Assembly (NCBI RefSeq): GCF_009720385.1
Contig: NZ_ML769306.1
Location: forward strand, 233,082-297,081
Length of the DNA: 64,000 nucleotides
Source: Catellatospora vulcania
GTDB lineage: Bacteria > Actinomycetota > Actinomycetes > Mycobacteriales > Micromonosporaceae
Direction of reading: 5' to 3'
The notes beneath the pieces are model-generated. The model ran no database searches, was not told the origin of the DNA, and was given only the letters and a program-made list of their open reading frames with translations. Position 1 is the first letter of the stretch. Each line of letters begins with the position of its first letter. This document shows positions 7,689 through 16,699 of this stretch, piece by piece. The position numbers and the translations under genes are program-made.

Positions 7689-9827
7689 CTACAGGGTGAT
7701 CGACCAGCTGTCGAGCACGCCGGTGTCACCGGGGCCGTAGTCGGTGACGCGCAGTTTCCAGACGCCGCCGGCGGGGCTGGACACGGACGGGACGGTGAAG
7801 GTCGCCGGGCCGCTCCAGGGGGTGCAGGTGTAGCCGCCGCTGTACTTGACGGCGTAGAGGTTGCCGTTGGGTGCGACCAGGGAGATGCCCAGGTCCTCGG
7901 CGCAGGTGTGGTTGATGGTGACGACCAGGCTGACCGTGGTCGCGGCCGGTCCGGTCGCGGTGGACGTGACCGGGCTGAAGAACTGGTTGTAGTCGTAGAT
8001 CTGGTAGTCGGTGTTGCTGGTGAAGGTGCGCCCGCCGCCGCCGGCGGGCTTGGTGCGCACGGAGAGCGCGGCGGTGGGGCTGGACTTGTTGCCGGCGGCG
8101 TCGCGGGCCTGGACGGTGAACGAGTACGCCGTGTCGGCGGTCAGCCCGGTGACGGTCGCGGTCAGGCCGGCGACCGTCGTGGCCAGGGTGGTGCCGCGGT
8201 AGACGTCGTAGGCACTGACGCCGACGTTGTCGGTGGCCGCGTCCCAGGCCAGCGTGATCGACGTGCTGGTCTGGGCGGTGGAGCGCAGGTTGCCGGGCGC
8301 GGTCGGCGGCTGGGTGTCGCCCCCGCCGGGCTGGGTGCGGGCGCTGACCGCGGCCGAGGCGGGGCCGACGTTGCCGGCGGCGTCGCGGGCCTTGACCGTG
8401 AACGAGTACGCCGTGTCGGCGGTCAGCCCGGTGACGGTCGCGGTCAGGCCGGTGACCGTGGTGGCCAGCGTCGCACCGCGGTAGACGTCGTACGCGGTGA
8501 CGCCGACGTTGTCGGTCGCGGCGTCCCAGGCCAGCGAGACGCTGCTCGCCGTGGCGCCGGTGGCGCGCGGGTTGCCCGGTGCGGTCGGCGCGGCCGTGTC
8601 CCCGCCGCCGGAGCCGGTGACGAGGGTGAGGTTCCACTTGGCCAGGGCCTCGTTGACCGGCTGGAAGATGGACAGGTCGGCGTCGTCGGTCGGGTTGGTC
8701 ACGCAGCTGGACGGGCCGCCGTCGTGCAGGCCGACGGCCTTGTCGCCGAGCAGCCAGCCGCCGCCGGAGTCGCCGCCCAGCGAGCAGGCGGTGGTCCAGG
8801 TCAGGTCCTCGATGATCAGGCCGCCGCCGTAGTCGACCGACTTGTGGGTGTACTTGACGACGCCGCACTGCCATTTGGAGGTGTTGCCGGAGTGGCAGAC
8901 CCGGTCGCCGACCATCGCCTCGGCGGAGCCGGTGATGGTGACCGCGGGCTGGTCCCAGGTGTTCACGGAGGCGGACAGGTTCCAGCCCGCCTCGGTGACG
9001 GCGACGACGCCCATGTCGCCCTCGCGGGCGTTGACGCTGCGGGTGCCGCCGACGTTCGAGGTGCCGATCCTGTTCTGCTGGCCGGACTGGCCGTACGCGG
9101 CCTGGTTGGCGTTGTTGGTGCAGTGCCCGGCGGTGAGGAAGTGCTTGCCGCCGGTGGAGTCGGTGGCGGCGAACCCGACGGAGCAGTTGCTCTCGGTGCC
9201 GGGCCACCAGGGGCTGCCGGTGCGGATGTCGCCGGCCTGCTGGCGCGGCTGGGAGTCGCTGTGCACGAGCCTGACCCCGCTGCCGAGGGCCCGCAACCGG
9301 GCGACAGCGGTGTCGGTGGCGGCGGTGTGCCGGGCCGTGTTGAAGTTGACGCTGACCACGTTGGCCTGCACGTCGACACCCCAGCCGTAGATGCCGGGCA
9401 CGCCCTTGCCGACGACGGCGCGTACGGACTTGGCCAGCCGCTGCAGCTCGACGGGGCCGCGGGTCACCAAATGCGGCTGTGCGCCCGCGGCGCGGACCTG
9501 AGCGGCGGCGGCTTCGGTCGTCACCGCGACGACCAGGCCGCGCTGCGGGTCGAACCACTTCCCGGACGACTGTGCCTGTAGCGGGGCGGGCAGCGAGGCG
9601 GCGACGCGGTGCGCCTGCTCCTGTGCCTGGAGTTCACGCCGGGCGGTGTCGGCGCTGATGCCCAGGGCGCGGGCGACACCGTCTACCGCGGCCACGGGCG
9701 CGGCCCCGCTCTGCGGTGGGGCGCTCGACGCCGTCGCCGAGGTGACGGTCCAGGCCGTGACGGTCATGGTGCCGAGCAGCGCCGCGCCGGTGAGCGCGGC
9801 GGCGAATCTGGTGCGCGAACGCATCAT
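7689..9827 (-). CDS. Secreted S1 (streptogrisin-like) serine protease with two FnIII domains and a P-domain
   Basis: 712 aa from the ATG at 9827, chosen because AAGGAG lies just upstream; the frame is open for 65 further codons but without a ribosome site. Signal peptide to about residue 35, an alpha-lytic-type prodomain (about 50-195), then the chymotrypsin-fold protease with LTAGHC (H235), GDMGVV (D271) and GGDSGGGW (S354), and cysteine pairs as in streptogrisins. Two fibronectin type III modules follow (about 413-498 and 505-590), then a proprotein-convertase P-type beta-sandwich (about 605-712, ending GVLDSWSITL). It should be exported and self-processed; the extra modules probably bind polymer or stabilise the enzyme. 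Confidence 0.93.
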   Translation of the reverse strand: MMRSRTRFAAALTGAALLGTMTVTAWTVTSATASSAPPQSGAAPVAAVDGVARALGISADTARRELQAQEQAHRVAASLPAPLQAQSSGKWFDPQRGLVVAVTTEAAAAQVRAAGAQPHLVTRGPVELQRLAKSVRAVVGKGVPGIYGWGVDVQANVVSVNFNTARHTAATDTAVARLRALGSGVRLVHSDSQPRQQAGDIRTGSPWWPGTESNCSVGFAATDSTGGKHFLTAGHCTNNANQAAYGQSGQQNRIGTSNVGGTRSVNAREGDMGVVAVTEAGWNLSASVNTWDQPAVTITGSAEAMVGDRVCHSGNTSKWQCGVVKYTHKSVDYGGGLIIEDLTWTTACSLGGDSGGGWLLGDKAVGLHDGGPSSCVTNPTDDADLSIFQPVNEALAKWNLTLVTGSGGGDTAAPTAPGNPRATGATASSVSLAWDAATDNVGVTAYDVYRGATLATTVTGLTATVTGLTADTAYSFTVKARDAAGNVGPASAAVSARTQPGGGDTQPPTAPGNLRSTAQTSTSITLAWDAATDNVGVSAYDVYRGTTLATTVAGLTATVTGLTADTAYSFTVQARDAAGNKSSPTAALSVRTKPAGGGGRTFTSNTDYQIYDYNQFFSPVTSTATGPAATTVSLVVTINHTCAEDLGISLVAPNGNLYAVKYSGGYTCTPWSGPATFTVPSVSSPAGGVWKLRVTDYGPGDTGVLDSWSITL
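8089..8589 (-). repeat. Tandem FnIII-encoding DNA repeat inside the protease gene
   Basis: Segments 8089-8307 and 8371-8589 encode the two FnIII modules and are offset by 282 bp (94 codons). Long stretches are nearly identical, for example the runs from about 8101 to 8160 and 8383 to 8442, which points to recent duplication or gene conversion and makes the region a recombination-prone spot. Confidence 0.8.
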
Positions 9828-10290
9828 CTCTCCTTGGAGTAGGGGGATTCGGAGATCACCCCACTGGCGTCCGCAGAGGAGACACGTGGTCCGCGGGGTG
9901 GGGTAAACCGTTGAAGGCGCCACCCGGCCGCATCGACGAGGATCGGTCCAGGTCGGGTGGACCGAAGATATGGCCGGTGACTCCGGTGCAGAACCCGCGA
10001 TCTGTCCGGCAGGCGAACGCAAGGGAGAACCCTATTCATGCCGCGTTCACCCGACGGCCGACAGCGCGGCCGGGGCGAGGGCGAGCACACGCGGATGCAA
10101 GGGCTTTCCCCGTTTCGCGCACCCGGTCGCCGTCGGCACGATGAACCGGGCCACGGCACACCAGCGCCGCGGCCGGGCGGGGACCGCGCGTGGGCCGACC
10201 TCCACGCCACGGAACCCGCGGGGTGGCCGGGCACGCTCCGATCACCTCGGGCCTGCCCGCCACCGCGACCGCCGACCAGTGGAGCCGCAC
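9828..10290. other. Intergenic region between protease and glutaminase
   Basis: 463 bp with the two starts diverging. It must hold both promoters. A small hairpin (CGGTCCA, 9944-9950, with TGGACCG, 9958-9964) is visible. Reading frames through it lack support by motif or ribosome site. I recognise no riboswitch. Confidence 0.4.
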
Positions 10291-11163
10291 ATGAAACTCG
10301 ACGTCGTCGTGGAGACGGTGTACGCGGCAGCGCAGCTCATCGCGGCCCCCGACCGGCGCTTCGGCCTCGCCGCGGCCACCGTCGACGGGCGCGTGCACGG
10401 CGCCGGGCAGTGGCGGGAGCCGTTCGCGATCCAGAGCATCGCCAAGGTGTTCGCCCTGGCCCAGGTCATCGCCCTCGACGGCGACAAGGTCTGGGCGCGG
10501 GTCGGCCGCAGGCCCTCCAGCCGCCCCTACAACGCGATCTCCGAGTTGGACACCGAACGCGGCATCCCCCGCAACCCGCTGCTCAACTCAGGCGCGCTCG
10601 TCGTCGTCGACCGGCTGCTGGAACTCACCGGCGGTCAGTCCTGCCACAGCGTGCTCGACCTGATCCGGGCCGAGTCCGCCAACCCCGCCCTGGACGTGGA
10701 CCCCGCGGTGGCCCGCGCCGAGCACGAGCGCGCCGAGCGCAACACCGCCATCGCGCACCTCATCGCGGCCTACGGCAACCTGCACCACCCCGTCGACGCG
10801 GTGTTGACGCACTACATCTGGCAGTGCGCGATCGCCGCCAGCTGCCACGACCTCGCCCAGGCCGGGCTGCTGCTGGCCCGGGGCGGGGTAGGGGCAGACG
10901 GACGGCGGCTGCTGGCCCCGCAGGACACCCGGCGCATCAACGCCACCATGCTGACCTGCGGCGCCTACGACGCGAGTGCCGACATCGCGCACCGCGTCGG
11001 ACTCCCCCTGAAGTCGGGGGTGGGGGGAGGGATCCTGGCCGTGGCGCCCCGGGTGGGCACCGTCTGCGTGTGGGGCCCCGGCCTGGATTCCTCCGGCAAC
11101 TCCGTGTCCGGCATGCTCGCGCTGGAGCACTTCGCCTCACTGAGCGGCTGGTCGGTGTTCTGA
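10291..11163 (+). CDS. glsA: Glutaminase (serine-dependent, beta-lactamase fold)
   Basis: 290 aa from ATG with GGAG 6 nt upstream. It converts glutamine to glutamate and ammonia (EC 3.5.1.2). Family motifs: FAIQSIAKVFAL with the S-x-x-K nucleophile pair, RPSSRPYNAISE, NPLLNSGALVVVD, ERNTAIAHLIAAYGN, VDAVLTHYIWQCAI, MLTCGAYDASADIAHRVGLP, LKSGVGGGILAVAP and GLDSSGNSVSGMLALE. Length is close to the usual 300 aa. It stands alone between the protease and a molbindin remnant; cytoplasmic. Confidence 0.93.
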   Translation: MKLDVVVETVYAAAQLIAAPDRRFGLAAATVDGRVHGAGQWREPFAIQSIAKVFALAQVIALDGDKVWARVGRRPSSRPYNAISELDTERGIPRNPLLNSGALVVVDRLLELTGGQSCHSVLDLIRAESANPALDVDPAVARAEHERAERNTAIAHLIAAYGNLHHPVDAVLTHYIWQCAIAASCHDLAQAGLLLARGGVGADGRRLLAPQDTRRINATMLTCGAYDASADIAHRVGLPLKSGVGGGILAVAPRVGTVCVWGPGLDSSGNSVSGMLALEHFASLSGWSVF

Positions 11164-11466
11164 CCGCGGGCGCCCCGGCGATGGAGGTACGCTACCGCCC
11201 GGTCACCGGACCGCCACGCTGACGTCGGTCGACTTCACGAGCGCGGTCACCGTGTCCCCCCGCCGGCCAGGCCAAGGTCCTCGGCCGCCTCGCGAGCCGA
11301 CGGCGTGAACCAGCCGTCCGGCGGACGGCAGGGGGAGCTCCGGCCCGTCCGGTCAAAGCCGACTGTCTTTGGTCAATGCGGCGTTTTGCCCCATGTACGT
11401 CGATACGCTCTGAGTGACCCGACAGCGGCAGTCCACCCGGACGCCCGGACCGGAGGCGAGGACAGG
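11164..11466. other. Intergenic region with molbindin remnant and promoter of the lipoprotein gene
   Basis: About 300 bp between glutaminase and the lipoprotein gene. It contains the minus-strand Mop/TOBE remnant described separately. The last 100 bp are lower in GC and probably carry the promoter for the GTG at 11467, but I cannot assign -35/-10 boxes with confidence. Confidence 0.4.
11203..11312 (-). pseudogene. Decayed molbindin (Mop/TOBE domain) fragment
   Basis: On the minus strand one frame reads WFTPSAREAAEDLGLAGGG and then meets a stop; the next frame continues at the same point with DTVTALVKSTDVSVAVR and a stop at 11203. Joined, they match the C-terminal half of a TOBE/Mop molybdate-binding domain (REAAEDLGL..GD.VTALVKST.V). 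The frame change falls in a run of six G/C (positions about 11251-11256), so a one-base deletion or a two-base insertion explains it. The N-terminal half of the domain is absent. Confidence 0.6.
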
Positions 11467-12732
11467 GTGATCGAGACCGACGACCGGCCCCGCCGCCGCG
11501 CCGCGCTGGCCGCCGCCGTCGCGGGAGTGCTCGCGCTGGGGGCGTGCACGGTCCCCGCGGACGCGTCCGCGAAGGTCACCGCGATGGCCCCGACCCCTCA
11601 GGCCGAGGCCATCGCGAAGATCGTGGGCGACGAGATGGCCGCCCAGTCCCTGCGGGCGGTCATCGTGAAGGTGACCAGAGGCGACGAGGTCGTCACGTCC
11701 CAGGCGTTCGGCCAGTCCCTGGACGGCGTGCCCGCCACCACGGACATGCGCTTCCGCAACGGCGCGGTCGTCTTCGCGTACCTCGGCACGCTGCTGATGC
11801 TCTTCGTCGACGAGGGCAGGGCCGGACTCGACGACACGATCGACCGCTGGATGCCGGCCCTGGCCGAATCCGGCAAGGTCACGCTGAAGATGCTGGCGAA
11901 CCAGACCTCGGGCTACCCGGACTACGAGACCGACCCCGGCTGGAACGCCGCCTTCAACGCCGACCCGTTCCAGTCCTGGACGGTGCAACGGCGGCTGAAG
12001 TACGCGTTCTCCCGGCCGATGCAGTTCGCGCCGGGCACCAACTGGAGCTACTCGCACACCAACTTCATGATCCTCGGCGAGATCCTCGCGAAGATCGGCG
12101 GCAAGCCGCTCGACGTGCTGCTGCGCGAGAAGGTCCTGGATCCGATGGGGTTGACGGACACCGTTGCCGCCCAGACCGGGGCCATCCCGCCGCCGGTGCT
12201 GCACTCGTTCAGCTCCGAGCGCCGCCAGGCGCTGGGCGTCCCGCCGAAGACCGCGTTCTACGAGGAGTCGACGTTCTGGAACTCCGACTGGGGCACCCCG
12301 CCCGGCGCGAACCAGACCTCGACCATCGACGACCTGGCCACCACGGCCGTCGCCGTCGGCACCGGCAAGCTGCTGTCGGAGTCGAGCTACCGGGCGATGA
12401 CCGACACGAACTTGATCGGGTTCGGGCAGGCGCAGGCCGACTGCGCCCCGTCCTGCTTCAAACAGGTCGACGGGTACAACTTCGGCCTGGGCGTGATCCG
12501 CTCCGGTGCCTGGATCATGCAGAACCCCCTGGTCGGCGGGTACAGCGCGCCCGAGTCGTACCTGCCGCCGGAGAAGGTCGGCATCTCGGTGGCCGTCACC
12601 TTCCTGCCGGGCGCGTTCGACTGCGAGGGCAACTACCCCGACGCCAGCGACCACGTGTTCCGCCTGATCGCCGCGTACGTGGCCCCGAACCACGCCCCGC
12701 CGATGCCGAAGCCGTTCAAGAAAGCCTGCTGA
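11467..12732 (+). CDS. Beta-lactamase-fold (class C/esterase-like) lipoprotein lacking the SxxK motif
   Basis: 421 aa from GTG at 11467 with GAGG upstream. Lipoprotein signal with lipobox LGAC (VAGVLALGAC). The body aligns with the serine hydrolase/beta-lactamase family: DEGRAGLDDTIDRWMPAL, VTLKMLANQTSGYPDYE, QFAPGTNWSYSHTNFMILGE, VLDPMGLTDT. Where active members have FRxGSxTK this protein has MRFRNGAVVFAYLG, so the nucleophilic serine and the lysine are Ala and Phe, and the Tyr-x-Asn element is Y-S-H. It is therefore probably a binding or regulatory pseudoenzyme anchored to the outer face of the membrane. The ligand is unknown. Confidence 0.85.
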   Translation: MIETDDRPRRRAALAAAVAGVLALGACTVPADASAKVTAMAPTPQAEAIAKIVGDEMAAQSLRAVIVKVTRGDEVVTSQAFGQSLDGVPATTDMRFRNGAVVFAYLGTLLMLFVDEGRAGLDDTIDRWMPALAESGKVTLKMLANQTSGYPDYETDPGWNAAFNADPFQSWTVQRRLKYAFSRPMQFAPGTNWSYSHTNFMILGEILAKIGGKPLDVLLREKVLDPMGLTDTVAAQTGAIPPPVLHSFSSERRQALGVPPKTAFYEESTFWNSDWGTPPGANQTSTIDDLATTAVAVGTGKLLSESSYRAMTDTNLIGFGQAQADCAPSCFKQVDGYNFGLGVIRSGAWIMQNPLVGGYSAPESYLPPEKVGISVAVTFLPGAFDCEGNYPDASDHVFRLIAAYVAPNHAPPMPKPFKKAC

Positions 12733-12798
12733 GTAAGAAGTTGTCCGGCGGGCCGCAGGCCCATAGCGTTGCCGGGCAGCCTCACCGCAGGGAGTCCC

Positions 12799-14010
12799 GT
12801 GAACCACCCGCCGCTCGCCGCAGACCCGGTCGCCGAAACCCCCGCCGCCCCGCCCGCCCACCACGAGGAACAACGGGTCGCCTGGGCGGAGCTGTTCTTC
12901 GACCTGATCTGGGTGTTCGCGATCACCCAGATCACCACGACGCTGGCCGGCGCGCACACCGCGGGCGAGGCCGCCCGCACGCTGCTGCTGTTCCTGCCGC
13001 TGTGGTGGGGCTGGGTCGGCACCACCCTGGTGGCGAACCTGGCCGGCAGCCGCGTCGACCGGGCCGCGGGCAGGCTCGTGCTGTTCGGCTCCGCCGGTTG
13101 CGGCCTGCTGGTGTCGGTCGCCATCGGCCGGGCCTGGGGCGAGCACGCGGTGCTGTTCGCCGTCGCGTACGCCGTGCTGCGGCTGGTGCTGTGGGCGGTC
13201 CGCAGTGGACTGTCCGGAACGCGCCGGCCGGCACTGGAGCCGTTCGCTGTCGCGCTGTTCGTCAGCGCCCCGCTGTACCTGGCCGGCGCCCTGCTCGGCG
13301 GGTCGTGGCAGACCGCGCTGTGGGCGGCCGCCGCGCTCATCGAGCTCAGCAGCCCGCGGCTGCTGCGGCGGCGGTTGAGCGGGATGCGGTTCGAGACAGC
13401 CCACCTGCCCGAGCGGTTCGGCCTGGTGCTGATCATCGCGCTGGGCGAGACAGTGGTGGCCACCGGCAACCAGGCCGCCGCGGGTCGCCTCGCCGCGCCC
13501 GAACTGGCCGCGCTGCTGCTCGCCTTCACCCTCATCGTGCTGCTGTGGTGGACGTACTTCCACTACGGGGCCCCGGCCGTGCGGCACAGCCTGGAGCACA
13601 CGCCCGCCCAGTCCCGCATCGTCACCGACGTGTTCAGCTACGCCCACCTCGGCTACGTGATCGCGATCGTGGCCGTCGCCGTCGGCCTGAAGAAGCTGCT
13701 CGCCCATCCCCTGGACGTGCCGCACAGCCTGCCCGAACTGCTGCTGGCACCCGGCGTCGCGCTGTACCTGTGGGGGTTCTGCTACGCCCGCTGGCGCATG
13801 TTCGGCGCGGCGACGCTGCAGCGCTTCACCGCCGCGCTCGCCTGCTGCGCCGTGGCCGCGGCTGCCGTCGTGCTCCCGATCCTGGTGACGGCCGCGCTGC
13901 TGGTCGCGGTCCTGCTCGCGCTCAACGGGTTCGAGGCCTGGATCATCCGTACGCACCGGCCGCTGCCGCTGCTGCGGCTGCCCCGTGCTCGTGCCGGCAC
14001 CGACAGCTGA
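12799..14010 (+). CDS. ltrA: Low temperature requirement protein A (LtrA) family membrane protein
   Basis: 403 aa from GTG at 12799 (CAGGGAG just upstream; a TTG 30 nt earlier is less likely). Family hallmarks are VAWAELFFDLIWVFAITQIT near the N-terminus and RFGLVLIIALGETVVATGNQ in the middle. About ten to twelve hydrophobic helices span the protein. LtrA proteins are integral membrane proteins of unknown biochemical role, first linked to growth at low temperature in Listeria. It follows the lipoprotein gene with a 66-bp gap and may be cotranscribed. Confidence 0.9.
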   Translation: MNHPPLAADPVAETPAAPPAHHEEQRVAWAELFFDLIWVFAITQITTTLAGAHTAGEAARTLLLFLPLWWGWVGTTLVANLAGSRVDRAAGRLVLFGSAGCGLLVSVAIGRAWGEHAVLFAVAYAVLRLVLWAVRSGLSGTRRPALEPFAVALFVSAPLYLAGALLGGSWQTALWAAAALIELSSPRLLRRRLSGMRFETAHLPERFGLVLIIALGETVVATGNQAAAGRLAAPELAALLLAFTLIVLLWWTYFHYGAPAVRHSLEHTPAQSRIVTDVFSYAHLGYVIAIVAVAVGLKKLLAHPLDVPHSLPELLLAPGVALYLWGFCYARWRMFGAATLQRFTAALACCAVAAAAVVLPILVTAALLVAVLLALNGFEAWIIRTHRPLPLLRLPRARAGTDS

Positions 14011-14164
14011 GCCGACGAGGGCGTGACGGCGCTGCCCGGTGGGCATGAGGGTGGCGGGCGGCCGACGCCGCAAGCGCCGACGGCCCGATGCCGAGCGGCC
14101 CGCATCAACGCAAGAATCCATGGTCCGCGCCGTACCGGCGCGGCGGGTGTGAAACGAGGTCACG

Positions 14165-16327
14165 ATGGTCGCCGCTGCCCGCAGCCGTGAAGCGCGTGCC
14201 CTGGTCGCCGACGCCGCCGACGCGCAGCGGACCGCCCGCACGCTGCTCGACACCGAGCAGCACCTCGTCACGGAGATCCGCGGGCTCGCCGACGCCCACC
14301 GGCGGCGGCTGCTCGACGAGCGGCTGCACCAGGCCGACATCGCGCGGCTGCGGGACACGGCCGACGGCCGGTTGCGCCTCGGCCCGCTGCAGGCCGCCGG
14401 GTTCAGAACCGTCGGCGACCTCATCGCCCGGCGCCAGCAGCTCCACCAGTACCCCGGCATGGGCTCGGCCAGCGTCGCGCAGATCGAGGCCGCCATCGAG
14501 TCGCTGGCCGAGACCGTCGAGGCCGACACGGTACTGCGCCCCGACCCCGACCGCCGCTCCCCGGAAGACACCCACCTGCTGCTGTCGCTGCACCGGCTGG
14601 CCGTCTTCCGCCGCCGGGCGCGCCCGGTCCTCGGCCGGGCCGGCGAGCTGCACGACGCCGTCGCCGGCCGCATCGACGGCGCGCGGCGGGCCAACAACCG
14701 CTGGCGCAGCCTGTTCCGCGGCCGCCAGGGCCGCCAGGCCGATGCCGCGGAGCTGGCCGCGCTCGAAGCCGACCTGCGCTCGCCGCGGCTGGAAACCGCC
14801 CGCACCCGGGTGCAGGCCGCCGCGACGGCGCTGGCGGCCGAACCCACGGCCAAGCAGCTTTGGCAGAAGTACAAGGCCGACGCCGCGACCTTCCTGACCC
14901 TGCTGGCCGAGGTCACCGGCCGGCGGACCGGCGAGCGGGGCCCGGCCGATCACCTGTCGGCCGACGACGCCGTGCGGATCGACGAGCTGCGCCTGGACAC
15001 CAGCCTGCTGATCTCCACGCTGCGCGGCTACCAGTCGTTCGGCGCGCGTTTCATGGTCGTGCAGCGGCGGGTGATCCTCGGCGACGAGATGGGCCTGGGC
15101 AAGACCGTCGAAACCCTCGCCGCCATGTGCCACCTGGCGGCGCAGGGCGAGCGGCATTTCCTGGTGGTGTGCCCGCCGAGCCTTGCCGGCAACTGGATGC
15201 ACGAGATCAAACGGCACTGCCGGCTGACCCCGCGTCTGCTCTACGGCGGCGACCTCGCCAAGAACACCGCCGCCTGGCGCGCCCAGGGCGGCATCGGCGT
15301 CGCCTCGTACACGGCCCTGGACCGGCTGGACCTCAAGGACGTCACGGTCGCCATGGCCGCCTTCGACGAGGCCCACTACATCAAGAACCCGGAGACCAGG
15401 CGCACCAAGCAGAGCCGCCGACTCATCGACCGGGTCGAGCGGGTCGCGCTGCTGACCGGCACCCCGCTGGAGAACCGGGTGTCGGAGTTCGCCGCGCTCA
15501 CCGAGCACGTCAACGCCGACGTCGCCCAGCAGGCCGCCGCGGCGCCGTCCGCCGAGGCGTTCCGGCAGGCCATCGCCCCGGCGTACCTGCGCCGCAACCA
15601 GTCCGACGTGCTCGCCGAACTGCCCGCCCGGATCGAGAACGTGCTGCCGGTCACGCTGGCCCCTACCGAGGCCGCCGCCTACCGCAAGGCCGTCTGGGAG
15701 GGACACTTCATGACCATGCGCAGGGCCACGTTCGGCGACCCGGCGAAGACCTCCACCAAACTCGACCAGATCCGCGAGATCGCCGGTGAGGCGCTGGCCG
15801 AGGGGCACAAGGTCGTCGTGTTCTCGTACTTCCGGGACGTGCTCACCGCGGTCGCCGCGGCGCTGGGCGCCCGCGCGCACGGGCCGCTGACCGGCTCGAC
15901 GCCACCCTTGCAGCGCCAGCAGGTCATCGACAAGTTCACCGCCGGCAAGAGACCGGCGGTGCTGGTCAGCCAGATCGAAGTCGGCGGCGTCGGCCTGAAC
16001 CTGCAGACCGCCTCGGTCGTGATCCTCGTCGAGCCGCAGTGGAAGCCCAGCACCGAGGAGCAGGCCATCGCCCGCTGCCACCGGATGGGTCAGGTCCGCC
16101 CGGTGCAGGTGTTCCGGCTGATCGCCGAGGACACCGTGGACACCAGCATGCGCGAGCTGGTCGCGGGCAAGGCCGCGATCTTCGACGAGTACGCCCGGCG
16201 CAGCGCGTTCAAGGACGCCAACGCCCAAGCCGTCGACACCTCCGACGGCGACAGCACCCGGGCCTCCGCCGAACGCCAGATCATCGAGCAGGAGCGAGCC
16301 CGGCTGCGGCAGTCCGGCGACGGGTGA
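14165..16327 (+). CDS. SNF2-family DEAD/DEAH-box helicase
   Basis: 720 aa. N-terminal coiled-coil and a helix-hairpin-helix-like segment (PLQAAGFRTVGDLIARRQQL then YPGMGSASVAQIEAAI, about residues 75-120), followed by a SNF2 ATPase: motif I LGDEMGLGKTVETLA, Ia VVCPPSLAGNW, II FDEAHYIKN, III LLTGTPLENR, and in the C-terminal lobe VVFSYFRDVL, VLVSQIEVGGVGLNLQTA and ARCHRMGQVRPVQVFRLIAE. These enzymes translocate on duplex DNA and remodel DNA-protein complexes. The ATG at 14165 follows GAGG. No methylase, nuclease or other defence partner is adjacent, so a repair or recombination role is as likely as anti-phage defence. Confidence 0.9.
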   Translation: MVAAARSREARALVADAADAQRTARTLLDTEQHLVTEIRGLADAHRRRLLDERLHQADIARLRDTADGRLRLGPLQAAGFRTVGDLIARRQQLHQYPGMGSASVAQIEAAIESLAETVEADTVLRPDPDRRSPEDTHLLLSLHRLAVFRRRARPVLGRAGELHDAVAGRIDGARRANNRWRSLFRGRQGRQADAAELAALEADLRSPRLETARTRVQAAATALAAEPTAKQLWQKYKADAATFLTLLAEVTGRRTGERGPADHLSADDAVRIDELRLDTSLLISTLRGYQSFGARFMVVQRRVILGDEMGLGKTVETLAAMCHLAAQGERHFLVVCPPSLAGNWMHEIKRHCRLTPRLLYGGDLAKNTAAWRAQGGIGVASYTALDRLDLKDVTVAMAAFDEAHYIKNPETRRTKQSRRLIDRVERVALLTGTPLENRVSEFAALTEHVNADVAQQAAAAPSAEAFRQAIAPAYLRRNQSDVLAELPARIENVLPVTLAPTEAAAYRKAVWEGHFMTMRRATFGDPAKTSTKLDQIREIAGEALAEGHKVVVFSYFRDVLTAVAAALGARAHGPLTGSTPPLQRQQVIDKFTAGKRPAVLVSQIEVGGVGLNLQTASVVILVEPQWKPSTEEQAIARCHRMGQVRPVQVFRLIAEDTVDTSMRELVAGKAAIFDEYARRSAFKDANAQAVDTSDGDSTRASAERQIIEQERARLRQSGDG

Positions 16328-16415
16328 CCTACGGGCACCGGCCGCCGAGCCAGTCGCGCCAACCCCGCCGCGGCGGCCGGGACAGGCCCTATGCTGCAGG
16401 AACAGGGGGTGTGCG

Positions 16416-16580
16416 ATGCCTACGCAGGGCAACGGGATGTCGGTCGGGGCGCGGGTGGCGGTCTTCACGGTGCTCGCCGGAGCGGCGGCCGCCGGGGTGG
16501 CCGGCGCGCTGCGCCGCCGCAACCGCCGGGACCTCGTGATCGCCGAAAAGGATCTCGGGCCCAAGAACAAACCTCGCTGA
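16416..16580 (+). CDS. Small membrane protein, 54 aa
   Basis: The frame reads MPTQGNGMSVGARVAVFTVL, then a run of Ala/Gly/Val, then ALRRRNRRDLVIAEKDLG and a short tail. One transmembrane helix (about residues 12-31) is followed by a strongly basic cytoplasmic stretch, the positive-inside pattern. A GGGGGT sequence lies 4-9 nt before the ATG and a TATGCT -10-like box is at 16390-16395. There is no recognised family. It is short, but the composition and upstream signals make it a credible gene. Confidence 0.5.
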   Translation: MPTQGNGMSVGARVAVFTVLAGAAAAGVAGALRRRNRRDLVIAEKDLGPKNKPR

Positions 16581-16699
16581 CCTGTGCCTACGGGTCTGAC
16601 AGCGTTGCCCGGCTCCGCTACGTCGTGCCGATGCATCGCTCCGGCACCCGTCTGCTGGGTGGGGCGTACCTCGTCCAGCCGTGACCTCCCGGGAGCAAC

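Noticed and set aside
9828..10290. Possible riboswitch or small ORF before glutaminase
   Set aside because: No conserved aptamer core recognised and the frames lack ribosome sites; only a minor hairpin is visible.
11353..14916. 1187-codon minus-strand frame
   Set aside because: Antisense to the lipoprotein, LtrA and helicase genes; long shadow frames are expected at this GC content and no motif is present.
14165..16327. SNF2 helicase as core of a phage defence island (DISARM/Zorya-like)
   Set aside because: No nuclease, methylase, DUF1998 or Zor-type partner adjacent; a lone helicase does not support the claim.
14105..16636. 843-codon minus-strand frame over the helicase
   Set aside because: Antisense shadow; composition is rich in Asp, Gly, Arg and Val without domain signatures.
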